Made by a program: the position numbers and the translations under genes. The notes under the pieces were generated by a model, which saw nothing but the letters and a program-made list of their open reading frames with translations, did not search any database and had not been told where the DNA came from. A DNA stretch of 38,287 nt from Bacteroidales bacterium (lineage in GTDB: Bacteria; Bacteroidota; Bacteroidia; Bacteroidales; UBA932), in assembly GCA_024401825.1 (NCBI GenBank), contig JAKSKF010000012.1, positions 1 through 38,287 of the forward strand, in the 5' to 3' direction. Positions 24,192 through 32,919 of the stretch are shown here, piece after piece (within the stretch, counting starts at the first letter, position 1; each line of letters opens with the position of its first letter).

Positions 24192-25340
24192 CGTCTCATC
24201 CCTGGCTTTCAGGCAGGCTCCTGTACATCCGCCCTTTTCCCCGAGGGCGGACGTCTTTATTGTCACGTTCTGGGAAATCAGCCTCAGCGAATATCGGCGG
24301 ACGGACAGTTTCAGGGGAGAGACGAAAATGTCGCCCGCGGCCTGCAGACTGCCTCCGATAATCACCGCTTCCGGGTTGAACAGGTTGATGAGGTTGGCAA
24401 TCTGCCTGCCGAGTTCGGACCCTGCGCGCTCGATGACCTCGATGGAGAGCATATCGTCCCTCATCGCAGCGTCAATCACATCGTACTCATCTATCTCCGT
24501 CCCTTTCAGAATCCTGTCCCTCAGGATGGAGGATTCCCCTTTCCCTATCCTGTCCCTCAGACGCGAGCATATAGCCCGCCCGGACACCTCCGTCTCCAGG
24601 CATCCCTTCTTCCCGCAGTGGCACATAATCTCGTTGTCATAGATTGAGGTGTGCCCGAACTCGCCGCTGAACCCGTTGGTCCCGTAGTAAACCTTGCCGT
24701 CGATGATGATGCTCAGACCTATTCCCCAACCTACGTTGACAAAGAGGAAATTGCGCAGTCCGTATCCTTCCTTCCGGCAGAGCTCGCCGTAGGACATTAG
24801 GCGGGTGTCGTTGTCTATCAGGACCTTGAACCCCAGGCGGTGGGAGAGTATGTCGCTCAGGGGCTCCTCGTTGTTCTCGAAGTTGAATATGGTGTGACTC
24901 CTTCCCGTACGGTGGTCCACCCGCCCTGAAATGTTGAAGGCGGCGCAGCGGACGCTGTCTCTGGAAACGGACGTCCCGTCGATGAAATCCTCGCATTTCA
25001 GGCAGATGGTTTCCATCATTTCAGGAGTGTTCTCGAAAATTATCTTTTCCTCCTTTTCGGCGACGGTCCTGCCTGAAAGGTCCATCAGGGCCAGGGACAG
25101 GGAACCGTGCTTGGGGTCGACGCCCAGAAAATAAGCCCCTCCGCTGCGGATGTCGTACAGTTTGGGCCTGCGTCCGTGACCCGGTCCGCTCCGCCCGCAA
25201 CCGACAACCCAGCCGGAGGCCTCCAGGAGCGAGAGATACTTGGTGGTGGTGGGAACGCTGGCATTGACGGCGGATGCGATGTCTGCGATGGACATACTGC
25301 CGTTCTGGCACAACTGTCTGATTATTTGCCGTTTCAACAT
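24159..25340 (-). CDS. ROK-family transcriptional regulator (NagC/XylR type)
   Basis: 393 residues from the ATG at 25340. N-terminal winged HTH (about 5-45: MSIADIASAVNASVPTTTKYLSLLEASG). The ROK domain has NVGWGIGLSIIIDGKVYYGTNGFSGEFGH and the zinc-binding motif His230...Cys240-x-Cys242-x4-Cys247. The kinase-type Asp (Asp178 in DNDT) is present, so sugar binding is plausible. A GGAGG site lies 4 nt upstream and a full consensus promoter is present. Divergent from the AGE-led operon, so probably its repressor or activator, responding to an (amino-)sugar. The effector is not identifiable. Confidence 0.9.
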   Translation of the reverse strand: MLKRQIIRQLCQNGSMSIADIASAVNASVPTTTKYLSLLEASGWVVGCGRSGPGHGRRPKLYDIRSGGAYFLGVDPKHGSLSLALMDLSGRTVAEKEEKIIFENTPEMMETICLKCEDFIDGTSVSRDSVRCAAFNISGRVDHRTGRSHTIFNFENNEEPLSDILSHRLGFKVLIDNDTRLMSYGELCRKEGYGLRNFLFVNVGWGIGLSIIIDGKVYYGTNGFSGEFGHTSIYDNEIMCHCGKKGCLETEVSGRAICSRLRDRIGKGESSILRDRILKGTEIDEYDVIDAAMRDDMLSIEVIERAGSELGRQIANLINLFNPEAVIIGGSLQAAGDIFVSPLKLSVRRYSLRLISQNVTIKTSALGEKGGCTGACLKARDETLKVLGDETLD

Positions 25341-25344
25341 CAAT

Positions 25345-25349
25345 CCTCC
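25345..25349 (-). promoter_or_regulatory. Shine-Dalgarno (GGAGG) for the ROK regulator
   Basis: On the minus strand GGAGG ends 4 nt before ATG 25340. It decides this start over a possible upstream one at 25388. Confidence 0.65.
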
Positions 25350-25357
25350 GTTTGGTA

Positions 25358-25388
25358 CAAAATTAAAGTAATTTATAATAAAACCCAA
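25358..25388 (-). promoter_or_regulatory. Consensus promoter of the ROK regulator
   Basis: Minus strand: TTG (25388-25386), 20-bp AT-rich spacer, TAATTTTG (25365-25358). Same architecture as the acpP promoter. Expected start near 25352-25355, leaving a leader of about 15 nt that contains the Shine-Dalgarno. Confidence 0.82.
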
Positions 25389-25448
25389 TACAATGTGTAA
25401 ATAATTTTAAAATGATTTAGTGATGAGGGTGTCTTAAACATTGGCATA

Positions 25449-25507
25449 ACTATCAGATAATCAGTATAGTGGGCAATAACGGATAATAAAGCGCCTTTAA
25501 TAAAAGG
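25449..25507. promoter_or_regulatory. Candidate operator sequences between the ROK gene and the AGE operon
   Basis: Two small dyads lie in the 228-bp divergent spacer: ACTAT (25449-25453) with ATAGT (25466-25470), and CCTTT (25494-25498) with AAAGG (25503-25507). A degenerate -7 box for the AGE gene (TATCTTAC, 25528-25535) lies just downstream, without a -33 TTG. This fits a regulated promoter, but no known ROK operator consensus is recognised. Confidence 0.3.
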
Positions 25508-25568
25508 GATTTAAAAATAAAGATTACTATCTTACGAAAATCGAACAGTACTAAAATCTGTATATACA

Positions 25569-26744
25569 ATGGCAAACTTGGATTTCAAGAAACTCGCGTC
25601 CCAATACAGGGACGAACTTCTGAACAACGTGCTCCCTTTCTGGCTTGAAAAGTCGCAGGACAAGCAGTACGGCGGATATTTCTCCTGCCTGCAAAGGGAC
25701 GGAAGCGTGTTCGATACGGACAAATTCATATGGCTCCAGGGCCGTGAGGTCTGGATGTTCGCCATGCTCTACAACTCCCTTGAAAAGAAGCGGGAGTGGC
25801 TTGACGCGGCGGTTCAGGGAGCGGAATTCCTGAAGAAGTACGGCCACGACGGGAATTATGACTTCTACTTCTCCGTCACAAGGGAAGGAAAGCCCATCGT
25901 CTATCCCTACAACATCTTCTCCAACACCTTCGCCTGTATGGCGTTCGCCCAGCTTGCAAAGGCGACCGGAAGCGGGGAATATGCCGAAATAGCGAGGAAA
26001 ACCTTCGAACGGATTCTGGCGCGCCGCTCCAATCCCAAGGGAAAGTGGTGCAAGATAGTCCCGGGAACCCGTCCGATGAAGGATTTCGCCCTGCCTATGA
26101 TTATCTGCAATATGGCTCTTGAGGTGGAGGACATAATCAATGACCCCGCCCTCATAGAGAAGACTATAGACGAGAGCGTCCACGAGATTGTGGATGTGTT
26201 CTATCAGCCCGACCTGGGTGTGATTCTGGAAAATCTGGCGCCGGACGGAAGCCTTCTCGACTGCTTCGAGGGCCGCAGGGTCAATCCCGGTCACGACCTC
26301 GAGGCGATGTGGTTCCTTATGAACATAGGTATCCGCAGAAATGACAAGGCGCTGATAGAAAAGGCGGTTCAGATTTCATTGAGCGTCATAGAATACGGTT
26401 GGGACAAGCAGTACGGCGGAATATTCTACTTTATGGACCGCAAGGGCTGTCCCACCCAGGAGCTCGAGTGGGACCAGAAACTGTGGTGGGTGCACATCGA
26501 ATCCAGCATAGCGATGATAAAGGGCTACCAGCTTACGGGCAACGAAAAGTGCCTGGAGTGGTTCGAGAAACTCAACGACTACCTGTGGAAGAATTTCAAG
26601 GACAAGGAGTATCCTGAGTGGTACGGTTATCTGAACCGCAGGGGAGAAGTCCTGCTTCCGCTCAAGGGAGGCAAGTGGAAAGGATGCTTCCACGTTCCCA
26701 GAGGCCTCTATCAGATTTGGCAGATACTTGAAACACTGGCATAA
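25569..26744 (+). CDS. AGE-family epimerase (N-acylglucosamine 2-epimerase/renin-binding-protein type)
   Basis: 391 residues, full AGE length with the alpha6/alpha6-barrel pattern. FWLEKSQDKQYGGYFSCLQRDGSVFDTDKFIWLQGREVWMFAMLYN opens the family. His242 (NPGHDLEAMWF) and His375 (GCFHVPRGLYQIW) align with the two catalytic histidines, and His309 lies in KLWWVHIES. The family interconverts GlcNAc and ManNAc, or related sugars such as glucose/mannose units; the substrate cannot be fixed from sequence. No signal peptide, so cytoplasmic. First gene of the PUL, and its TAA overlaps the next ATG (TAATG). Confidence 0.88.
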   Translation: MANLDFKKLASQYRDELLNNVLPFWLEKSQDKQYGGYFSCLQRDGSVFDTDKFIWLQGREVWMFAMLYNSLEKKREWLDAAVQGAEFLKKYGHDGNYDFYFSVTREGKPIVYPYNIFSNTFACMAFAQLAKATGSGEYAEIARKTFERILARRSNPKGKWCKIVPGTRPMKDFALPMIICNMALEVEDIINDPALIEKTIDESVHEIVDVFYQPDLGVILENLAPDGSLLDCFEGRRVNPGHDLEAMWFLMNIGIRRNDKALIEKAVQISLSVIEYGWDKQYGGIFYFMDRKGCPTQELEWDQKLWWVHIESSIAMIKGYQLTGNEKCLEWFEKLNDYLWKNFKDKEYPEWYGYLNRRGEVLLPLKGGKWKGCFHVPRGLYQIWQILETLA

Positions 26745-28057
26745 TGAAAAGACTCGCGTTGACATTGGCATTGTTGGCGGCTGTTGCGGCAGGTTCTGTG
26801 GCAAGGGCCAACAACAACTATATGTGGTTTGACTGCGAGGCGAACTACAAGACCCTGAGCAATCCCGACAACATCAGGAACTATCTGGTGAAGGTCAGGG
26901 ACCTGGGCTTTGACAATGTTGTGGTTGACGTCAAGTCCATTATGGGGGAAGTGCTGTATCAAAGCGGGATAGCGCCTTATATGAGTCCGTTCGAGGGTGT
27001 TTCCCGCCCTGTGGACTACGATATGATGGGTTATTTCCTGCAGTACGGACACGAACTCGGACTCAAGGTCTTCGCCAGCCTGAACGTGTTCTGCGGCGGG
27101 CACAATTTCATGAACCGGGGCATCATCTACACAGACCACGCCTCCTGGCAGAGCATCTGCTACATCAAGGGGAAACTTGTCCCCATCAGCCGCAACAAGA
27201 AGAACTACAACGGAATGCTCAATCCCTCCAATCCGGAGGTACAGCAGTATGAACTGGACATCCTGAAGGAGTTCGTCCGCAAATATCCGTCCTGCGACGG
27301 CCTCATCTTCGACAGAATCAGATACGACGGCATAACCTCCGATTTCAGCGACCTGTCCCGGCGGCAGTTCGAGCAGTATGCCGGGGTTCGGGTGGAGAAC
27401 TTCCCCGAGGACATCATCAGTTGGAAGGGCTTCCTGGGAATCACCAGGAGCAAATGGCGTCCCGGCAAGCATTTCAAGAAATGGTGCGAATGGCGGGCGA
27501 TGGTTATCCACGATTTCGTGGAAAGGACCCACGACGAGCTCAAGGCCATCAATCCAAACCTGATGATAGGAGACTACACGGGGGCCTGGTATCCGACCTA
27601 CAACGAACTCGGGGTGAACTGGGCCTCGAGGGAGTATGACCCGTCCGTGGATTTCGACTGGGCGACTCCGGAATACAGGAATGCCGGTTATGCGGAGCTT
27701 CTGGACATCTATATGACAGGCCTGTACTACTCTTACATCACCAAGTCTGACATAGACAGGGCCCGTTTCATAAAAGGCCAGAGCGGCGAGGCCGGCCTGA
27801 AACTGGACCTTACCTACTGCTACAGTGTGGAAGGCGGAGCCGAACTCGCAAAGAAAGTGACACGGGGAGTGGTTCCCGTGGTAGGCTCAATCTATGTCGA
27901 GCAGTATCTCGGCGAGATGCGCAAGTTCGCTCCCGCGGTGGAGCAGTCCCTCAAGTCAACCGGGGGAGTGATGGTGTTCGACATATCCCACCTGGACAAG
28001 CACGGTCTCTGGGGGGAGCTTCAGACAGCGATGAAAAATCAGAAACAAACCAAATAA
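26744..28057 (+). CDS. GHL10-like glycoside hydrolase, periplasmic (copy 1)
   Basis: 437 residues. Type I signal peptide (MKRLALTLALLAAVAAGSVARA). TIM-barrel features of the GHL10/DUF187 group: LVKVRDLGFDNVVVDVKS (strand 2), YGHELGLKVFASLNVF, and the putative active-site strand CDGLIFDRIRYDG (Asp190), then GAWYPTYNELGVNWAS. The characterised GHL10 enzyme E. coli DigH cleaves denuded peptidoglycan strands; whether this one does is unknown. Paralogue of 34605-36032. Translation is coupled to AGE by TAATG; 9 nt before susC. Confidence 0.75.
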   Translation: MKRLALTLALLAAVAAGSVARANNNYMWFDCEANYKTLSNPDNIRNYLVKVRDLGFDNVVVDVKSIMGEVLYQSGIAPYMSPFEGVSRPVDYDMMGYFLQYGHELGLKVFASLNVFCGGHNFMNRGIIYTDHASWQSICYIKGKLVPISRNKKNYNGMLNPSNPEVQQYELDILKEFVRKYPSCDGLIFDRIRYDGITSDFSDLSRRQFEQYAGVRVENFPEDIISWKGFLGITRSKWRPGKHFKKWCEWRAMVIHDFVERTHDELKAINPNLMIGDYTGAWYPTYNELGVNWASREYDPSVDFDWATPEYRNAGYAELLDIYMTGLYYSYITKSDIDRARFIKGQSGEAGLKLDLTYCYSVEGGAELAKKVTRGVVPVVGSIYVEQYLGEMRKFAPAVEQSLKSTGGVMVFDISHLDKHGLWGELQTAMKNQKQTK

Positions 28058-28066
28058 TCAACGAAT

Positions 28067-31000
28067 ATGCTTAAGAAATTATCCGTAATTCTGCTTTCCC
28101 TCATTCTCGGATGCACAGTTGCATCTGCGCAGAACGCATTGTCGGGAACAGTCAGAGATGAGAACGGAGAGCCTATTCCCGGTGTGACGGTTCTGGTCAA
28201 GGGAACCACCAACGGAACCACCACCGACATTGACGGCAAATACCGTCTTTCAGTCCCCAAGAAGGCAGTGATTGAATACAGCTGCATAGGACTGACGGGC
28301 ACGACGTTCGTTTATGACGGGTCCAAGACCCACGACGTAGTCTTGACGGAAGACCAGCTCTTCCTTGATGACGTAGTGGTTGTGGGATACGGTACCCAGA
28401 AGAAAAGTTCACTTACAAGCGCGGTTTCCGCAATCAAGGGAGATGAACTCCTCAAGGCCCCTTCGACCAACGTGTCACAGGTGCTGGCCGGGCGTCTTCC
28501 CGGAATCTCCTCAGTGCAGGAGTCAGGCGAGCCCGGTCTGGACCAGGCATCCCTGAGAATCCGCGGTTCGGTCTATGGAGTGGCGTATGTGGTTGACGGC
28601 TTCCCCGTTGACAACATCAACGACATAGACCCTGCGGACATAGAGAGCGTATCCGTCCTCAAGGATGGAGCCTCGGCCGCGGTTTACGGACTCAAGGCCG
28701 CTGGCGGTGTAATCATAATCACCACCAGGAAAGGTGACAAGGGAGACACCAAAATCACCTACAACGGTTCGGTCGGCGTTTCAATGAACGCCAACTTCCC
28801 CCGGTTCATGGACGGCCCCCAGTTCGCCTACTACTACAACGTGGCTCAGATGATGGACCAGCTGGCCAACGGAGAAATAGCTTCTTCAGACCAGTATGTT
28901 CCCTATTTCACCCAGGAGAACATAGCCGCGATGACAAACGGTGACCCCGCCGACGGATGGGACAACGTCGACTACATCAACAAGGTGTTCGGCACGGGCG
29001 TCACGCAGAAGCACAACCTCACCTTCCAGGGAGGAAACGACAAGGCGCGTCATTTCACATCTTTCGGATTCCTGTCCCAGAAGGGTAACATAGACAACTT
29101 CGACTACCGCAGATATAACGTCCGTACCAACATCGACGGAAAGATTGGAAAGAACTTCGACTACAAGGTGGGCGTCAGCGGCGTGCTCAGCAACCGCAAC
29201 ACTCCCGCATACCTTTCCGGAGGTTCTGATTCGGACGGAGGCACGGAGGCCGGCTGGTTCAGTATATCCCGCCAGACCATCCAGATGCATCCCTATCTGC
29301 CCGAGAAGTACAACGGAGTATATACCGGCGCCGTCCAGAACAACCAGTCTTATCTGGTCAGCCCTCTGGCTTCCATCTACGAGTCGGGATTCAAGAAGAC
29401 AAGGAGTTTCGACTTCTCCGCCAACGTTGACCTCACCTACAACTTCCCCTTCCTCAAGGGGCTGTTCATCAAGGCTTCGGGTTCCTTCAGTTACGGCAAC
29501 TCCTACAACAAGAACCTCAGCACGCCCTACGCAATGTACAGCCACACCAAGGTGGGCGACCAGTGGGTATGGAACAGCCGTACCGACAACCCTCACGTTT
29601 CCGACAACGTGACCAACCTCGGAGAAGGCTCCACCTACTCGATGCAGCTTGTGGGACAGGGAAGCATCGGCTACCAGAACAGTTTCGGAAAGAACAACGT
29701 CGACCTCCTCGCGCTTGTGGAAGTACGCCAGTACGAAGGCAACAGCCTTGCCGCATACGTCAAGAACCTTCCCTTCGCGTCTCTTCCGGAACTGAGCAAC
29801 GGTGTTCCCACTACGAGTCCCGTCTCCGGTTGGAGCAGCGCATCCCGCAGCGCGGGTTACGTGTTCAGGGCAAAGTACGACTATGACGAGAAATACCTTG
29901 CCGAGTTCACGGGCCGCTATGACGGTTCCTACAAGTTCGCAGGAATGACCGGAACCCGCTGGGGCTTCTTCCCCTCCGCCTCAATAGGTTGGAGAATGTC
30001 CAAGGAGGACTGGATGCAGGACGTCAAGCCCATCAACGACCTCAAGCTCAGGGCCAGCGTGGGTCTGCTCGGAAATGACAGCGTCAGCGAGTATATGTTC
30101 CTCAGCACCTACAGCCAGTACGGCTCCAAGATTGCCTACGGCCTTCTGGACGGTTCGACTCTGATTGTTCCCGCCTACTACACCTCAGGAATTCCCAACA
30201 CGGACCTCACCTGGGAGAAAACCCTCAGCTGGAACGCCGGTTTCGATATGACGATGTGGAACGGCCTTCTGGGACTGGAAGTCGACGGGTTCTACAACTA
30301 CACCTACGATATGCTCACCTACCAGAGCACCGGATTCCCCAGTTCGATGGGCGGCTACTATCCCACCTGGGTCAACAAGAACGCCATCGACGCCAAGGGT
30401 ATAGACATTATGGTAAGCCACCGCAATCACGTTGACCTGGGAGGCAAGCCTTTCTACTATGACATAACCGGAAGCCTCACCTACTCGCACACCCGCTGGC
30501 TCGTTTACAACGACGAACCCAATATCGTGGATTACCGCAAGGTGGTGGGCACCCGGTACGGAAGCATACTCTGCTGGCAGGCTGACGGCCTGTTCCGGAG
30601 CGAGGACGAGATAGACAACAGCGCCTGGTTCGGAACCCGTCCCAACGTCGGGGACATAAAGTACAAGGACCTCAACGGTGACGGAAAAATCGATGAGGAC
30701 GACAAGGGATTCTTCGGACGCAGCAACCGTCCCCAGCTGACCTTCGGTCTGAACCTCAACATAGCCTGGAACGGAATAGACTTCAACGCCCAGTTCACCG
30801 GAGGAGCCCTCTTCGACATCTCTATGACCGGTACCTACTACAACGGTTATGACGACAACACCATCTGGACACAGACCTTCAAGGAGGGAGGAAACTCTCC
30901 TCTGTTCCTCGTGGAGAACGCATACAGCGAATACAACCCCAATGGAACCTTCCCCCGCCTGACCCTGAGCACCACGAGCCACGGCGGAGACAACGGCCTG

Positions 31001-31246
31001 AGCAGCACCTTCTGGATTCGTGACGGCAAGTACCTGCGCCTGAAGACCGCCCAGTTGGGTTACACCCTTCCCCAGACCTGGACCCATAAAGCCGGAATAG
31101 ACGCTTTCCGTATCTTTGTGGAAGGTCAGAACCTCTTTACCATCTCGGGACTTCCCGCAGGCGTGGACCCTGAATCTCCGGGAGTCAACAACGGTTATTA
31201 TCCCCAGCAGAGATTGCTTATGGGCGGTATTACACTTACATTCTAA
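28067..31246 (+). CDS. SusC/RagA-family TonB-dependent outer-membrane transporter
   Basis: 1059 residues. Signal peptide cleaved after ASA (residue 21); carboxypeptidase-regulatory-like Ig domain (about 25-95, GTVRDENGEPIPGVTVLVKGT); TonB-box region DDVVVVGYGTQKK (101-113); plug domain with the SusC pattern LAGRLPGISSVQ and SVLKDGASAAVYG; then a 22-strand-type barrel ending in Phe (GGITLTF). No N-terminal STN/secretin domain, so not an anti-sigma-coupled type. With SusD it imports oligosaccharides too large for porins. Directly followed by susD, 12 nt away. Confidence 0.96.
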   Translation: MLKKLSVILLSLILGCTVASAQNALSGTVRDENGEPIPGVTVLVKGTTNGTTTDIDGKYRLSVPKKAVIEYSCIGLTGTTFVYDGSKTHDVVLTEDQLFLDDVVVVGYGTQKKSSLTSAVSAIKGDELLKAPSTNVSQVLAGRLPGISSVQESGEPGLDQASLRIRGSVYGVAYVVDGFPVDNINDIDPADIESVSVLKDGASAAVYGLKAAGGVIIITTRKGDKGDTKITYNGSVGVSMNANFPRFMDGPQFAYYYNVAQMMDQLANGEIASSDQYVPYFTQENIAAMTNGDPADGWDNVDYINKVFGTGVTQKHNLTFQGGNDKARHFTSFGFLSQKGNIDNFDYRRYNVRTNIDGKIGKNFDYKVGVSGVLSNRNTPAYLSGGSDSDGGTEAGWFSISRQTIQMHPYLPEKYNGVYTGAVQNNQSYLVSPLASIYESGFKKTRSFDFSANVDLTYNFPFLKGLFIKASGSFSYGNSYNKNLSTPYAMYSHTKVGDQWVWNSRTDNPHVSDNVTNLGEGSTYSMQLVGQGSIGYQNSFGKNNVDLLALVEVRQYEGNSLAAYVKNLPFASLPELSNGVPTTSPVSGWSSASRSAGYVFRAKYDYDEKYLAEFTGRYDGSYKFAGMTGTRWGFFPSASIGWRMSKEDWMQDVKPINDLKLRASVGLLGNDSVSEYMFLSTYSQYGSKIAYGLLDGSTLIVPAYYTSGIPNTDLTWEKTLSWNAGFDMTMWNGLLGLEVDGFYNYTYDMLTYQSTGFPSSMGGYYPTWVNKNAIDAKGIDIMVSHRNHVDLGGKPFYYDITGSLTYSHTRWLVYNDEPNIVDYRKVVGTRYGSILCWQADGLFRSEDEIDNSAWFGTRPNVGDIKYKDLNGDGKIDEDDKGFFGRSNRPQLTFGLNLNIAWNGIDFNAQFTGGALFDISMTGTYYNGYDDNTIWTQTFKEGGNSPLFLVENAYSEYNPNGTFPRLTLSTTSHGGDNGLSSTFWIRDGKYLRLKTAQLGYTLPQTWTHKAGIDAFRIFVEGQNLFTISGLPAGVDPESPGVNNGYYPQQRLLMGGITLTF

Positions 31247-31251
31247 GGAGG
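31246..31251 (+). promoter_or_regulatory. Strong Shine-Dalgarno (AGGAGG) for susD
   Basis: AGGAGG overlaps the susC TAA stop and lies 7 nt before the susD ATG. May raise SusD translation within the polycistronic mRNA. Confidence 0.7.
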
Positions 31252-31258
31252 AACGGAT

Positions 31259-32917
31259 ATGAAAAAATATACAGTAATATTGGCTGTTTCGGTCATTGCG
31301 CTCGTTTCCTGCAACAAGTTCCTGGATATGACTCCCAGGGACAGGGTTTCCGCAAAGACCATCTGGAACACGACAGAAGCCGCAGAGTACAACATCAACT
31401 ATCTGTACTCTTACATCTGGGACATCAATTCCAGCCCTACCGTCATAGGACTTACCGAGTCCCTGACGGACGAGATGAAATACACTTCATACAACTACAA
31501 CGCGCTTTGCTACATCCCGTCGGAGATGGCATACGGCGGACAGGTCATCAAGGCCTCCTACGTCGATTCCTATCTGGGATGCTGGGGAACGCTCTACACC
31601 GCAATCCGCCAGACCAACGAGGCCCTGAACTACCTCCACGCCTATGGAGAGATGAGCTCCGGGGACAAGACCCGCTTGGAAGGAGAAATCCGATTCATGC
31701 GCGCCTACCTTTACTTCGAACTTGTCAAAAGGTACAAGTCCGTCATAATCTATGACGAGGACCTGTCCGCCATTGTCAAGGACAAGGCCCTGTCAAGCGA
31801 GGAGGAAGCCTGGGACTTCATCTGGAACGACCTTGATTTCGCGGCTCAGAACCTTCCCGTCGCGGCAAACGCGAAAGGCCGTCTCAACAAGGGAATAGCC
31901 TGCGGATTCATCACCAGGGCGATGCTTTACGCCAAGCGCTACGACAAGGTGACGGCCGCAGCCCAACAGGTCAAGGAACTCGGCTATGAGCTGGAGGAAA
32001 ACTACTCCGACGCCATCTCGAAGTCTCTTCAGAACGGCAACAGGGAGACCATACTCCAGTACACTTTCGACTATGCCAACGACATTGTTCACAGTTTCAA
32101 CTACTACTACACCCCGGGAGGAGACTACACCCTGATAGAAAGCAAGGGCGGCGCATACGGAGTCCCCACCCAGGAACTCGTGGAGAGTTACGAATACGCC
32201 GTGTCGGGAGGTTTCCCTGACTGGACGGAATGGCATAACCCTTCCGGTACGGTCAAGACCCCCCCATATGCGCTTCTTGAGCCCCGTTTCCAGGCCACCA
32301 TACTCTACAACGGAGCCGAGTGGAAGGGCCGTAAAATCGAGCCTTATGTAGGCGGAACGGACGGCTGGGCGGTCTGGAAGACAGAGAAGGAACCCAAGGG
32401 CAAGACAGTCACCGGATATTATCTTCGCAAGCTTGTCGACGAGAGTTACGATGTCAGCATCTCGTCTTCAAGCCAGAACTTCGTGTTCCTGCGCTACGCT
32501 GAGGTACTCCTCAACGCGGCGGAAGCCTATGTGAAGGGCTCTCCCGCAAACGAGGCGGAGGCCAACGCCATCCTTCGCAAAATCAGGGCCCGCGTAGGTC
32601 TTCCCTACGTGGACAAGAGCGGAAATGACCTGTGGAAGGCAATCGTACAGGAGCGCAAGGTTGAACTTGCGTTCGAAGGCCTCCGCTATTGGGACCTCCG
32701 CCGCTGGCAGGTCTCCGACCGGGATTATCCCGAGGGACTCGCTTCCTATCAGCAGCACGGCCTGAAGATAGAGAAGAGCGGGGACACTTTCACCTATTCA
32801 TATGTCTCAGTGGACGAAAAGGATAGAACTTACTCACCTAAGCTCTATCAGTTCCCTATGCCCGAAAGCGAGTTGAATTCCAATTCGCTCGTGAACCAAT
32901 ACGATGAATGGAAATAG
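31259..32917 (+). CDS. SusD/RagB-family outer-membrane glycan-binding lipoprotein
   Basis: 552 residues. Lipobox at Cys18 (ALVSC) followed by NKFLDMTPRDRVS, the classic SusD start. TPR-rich helical core: EIRFMRAYLYFELVKRYKSV (helix pair near 145-165), NEAEANAILRKIRARVGLPYV and QERKVELAFEGLRYWDLRRW near 465-485. SusD forms the hinged lid of the SusC barrel and binds glycan. Pairing with the upstream SusC is certain from order and spacing. Confidence 0.95.
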   Translation: MKKYTVILAVSVIALVSCNKFLDMTPRDRVSAKTIWNTTEAAEYNINYLYSYIWDINSSPTVIGLTESLTDEMKYTSYNYNALCYIPSEMAYGGQVIKASYVDSYLGCWGTLYTAIRQTNEALNYLHAYGEMSSGDKTRLEGEIRFMRAYLYFELVKRYKSVIIYDEDLSAIVKDKALSSEEEAWDFIWNDLDFAAQNLPVAANAKGRLNKGIACGFITRAMLYAKRYDKVTAAAQQVKELGYELEENYSDAISKSLQNGNRETILQYTFDYANDIVHSFNYYYTPGGDYTLIESKGGAYGVPTQELVESYEYAVSGGFPDWTEWHNPSGTVKTPPYALLEPRFQATILYNGAEWKGRKIEPYVGGTDGWAVWKTEKEPKGKTVTGYYLRKLVDESYDVSISSSSQNFVFLRYAEVLLNAAEAYVKGSPANEAEANAILRKIRARVGLPYVDKSGNDLWKAIVQERKVELAFEGLRYWDLRRWQVSDRDYPEGLASYQQHGLKIEKSGDTFTYSYVSVDEKDRTYSPKLYQFPMPESELNSNSLVNQYDEWK

Positions 32918-32919
32918 TT

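Noticed and set aside
30185-31087. 300-codon frame antisense to susC
   Set aside because: Val/Gly-rich shadow of the SusC barrel strands; no promoter or domain.
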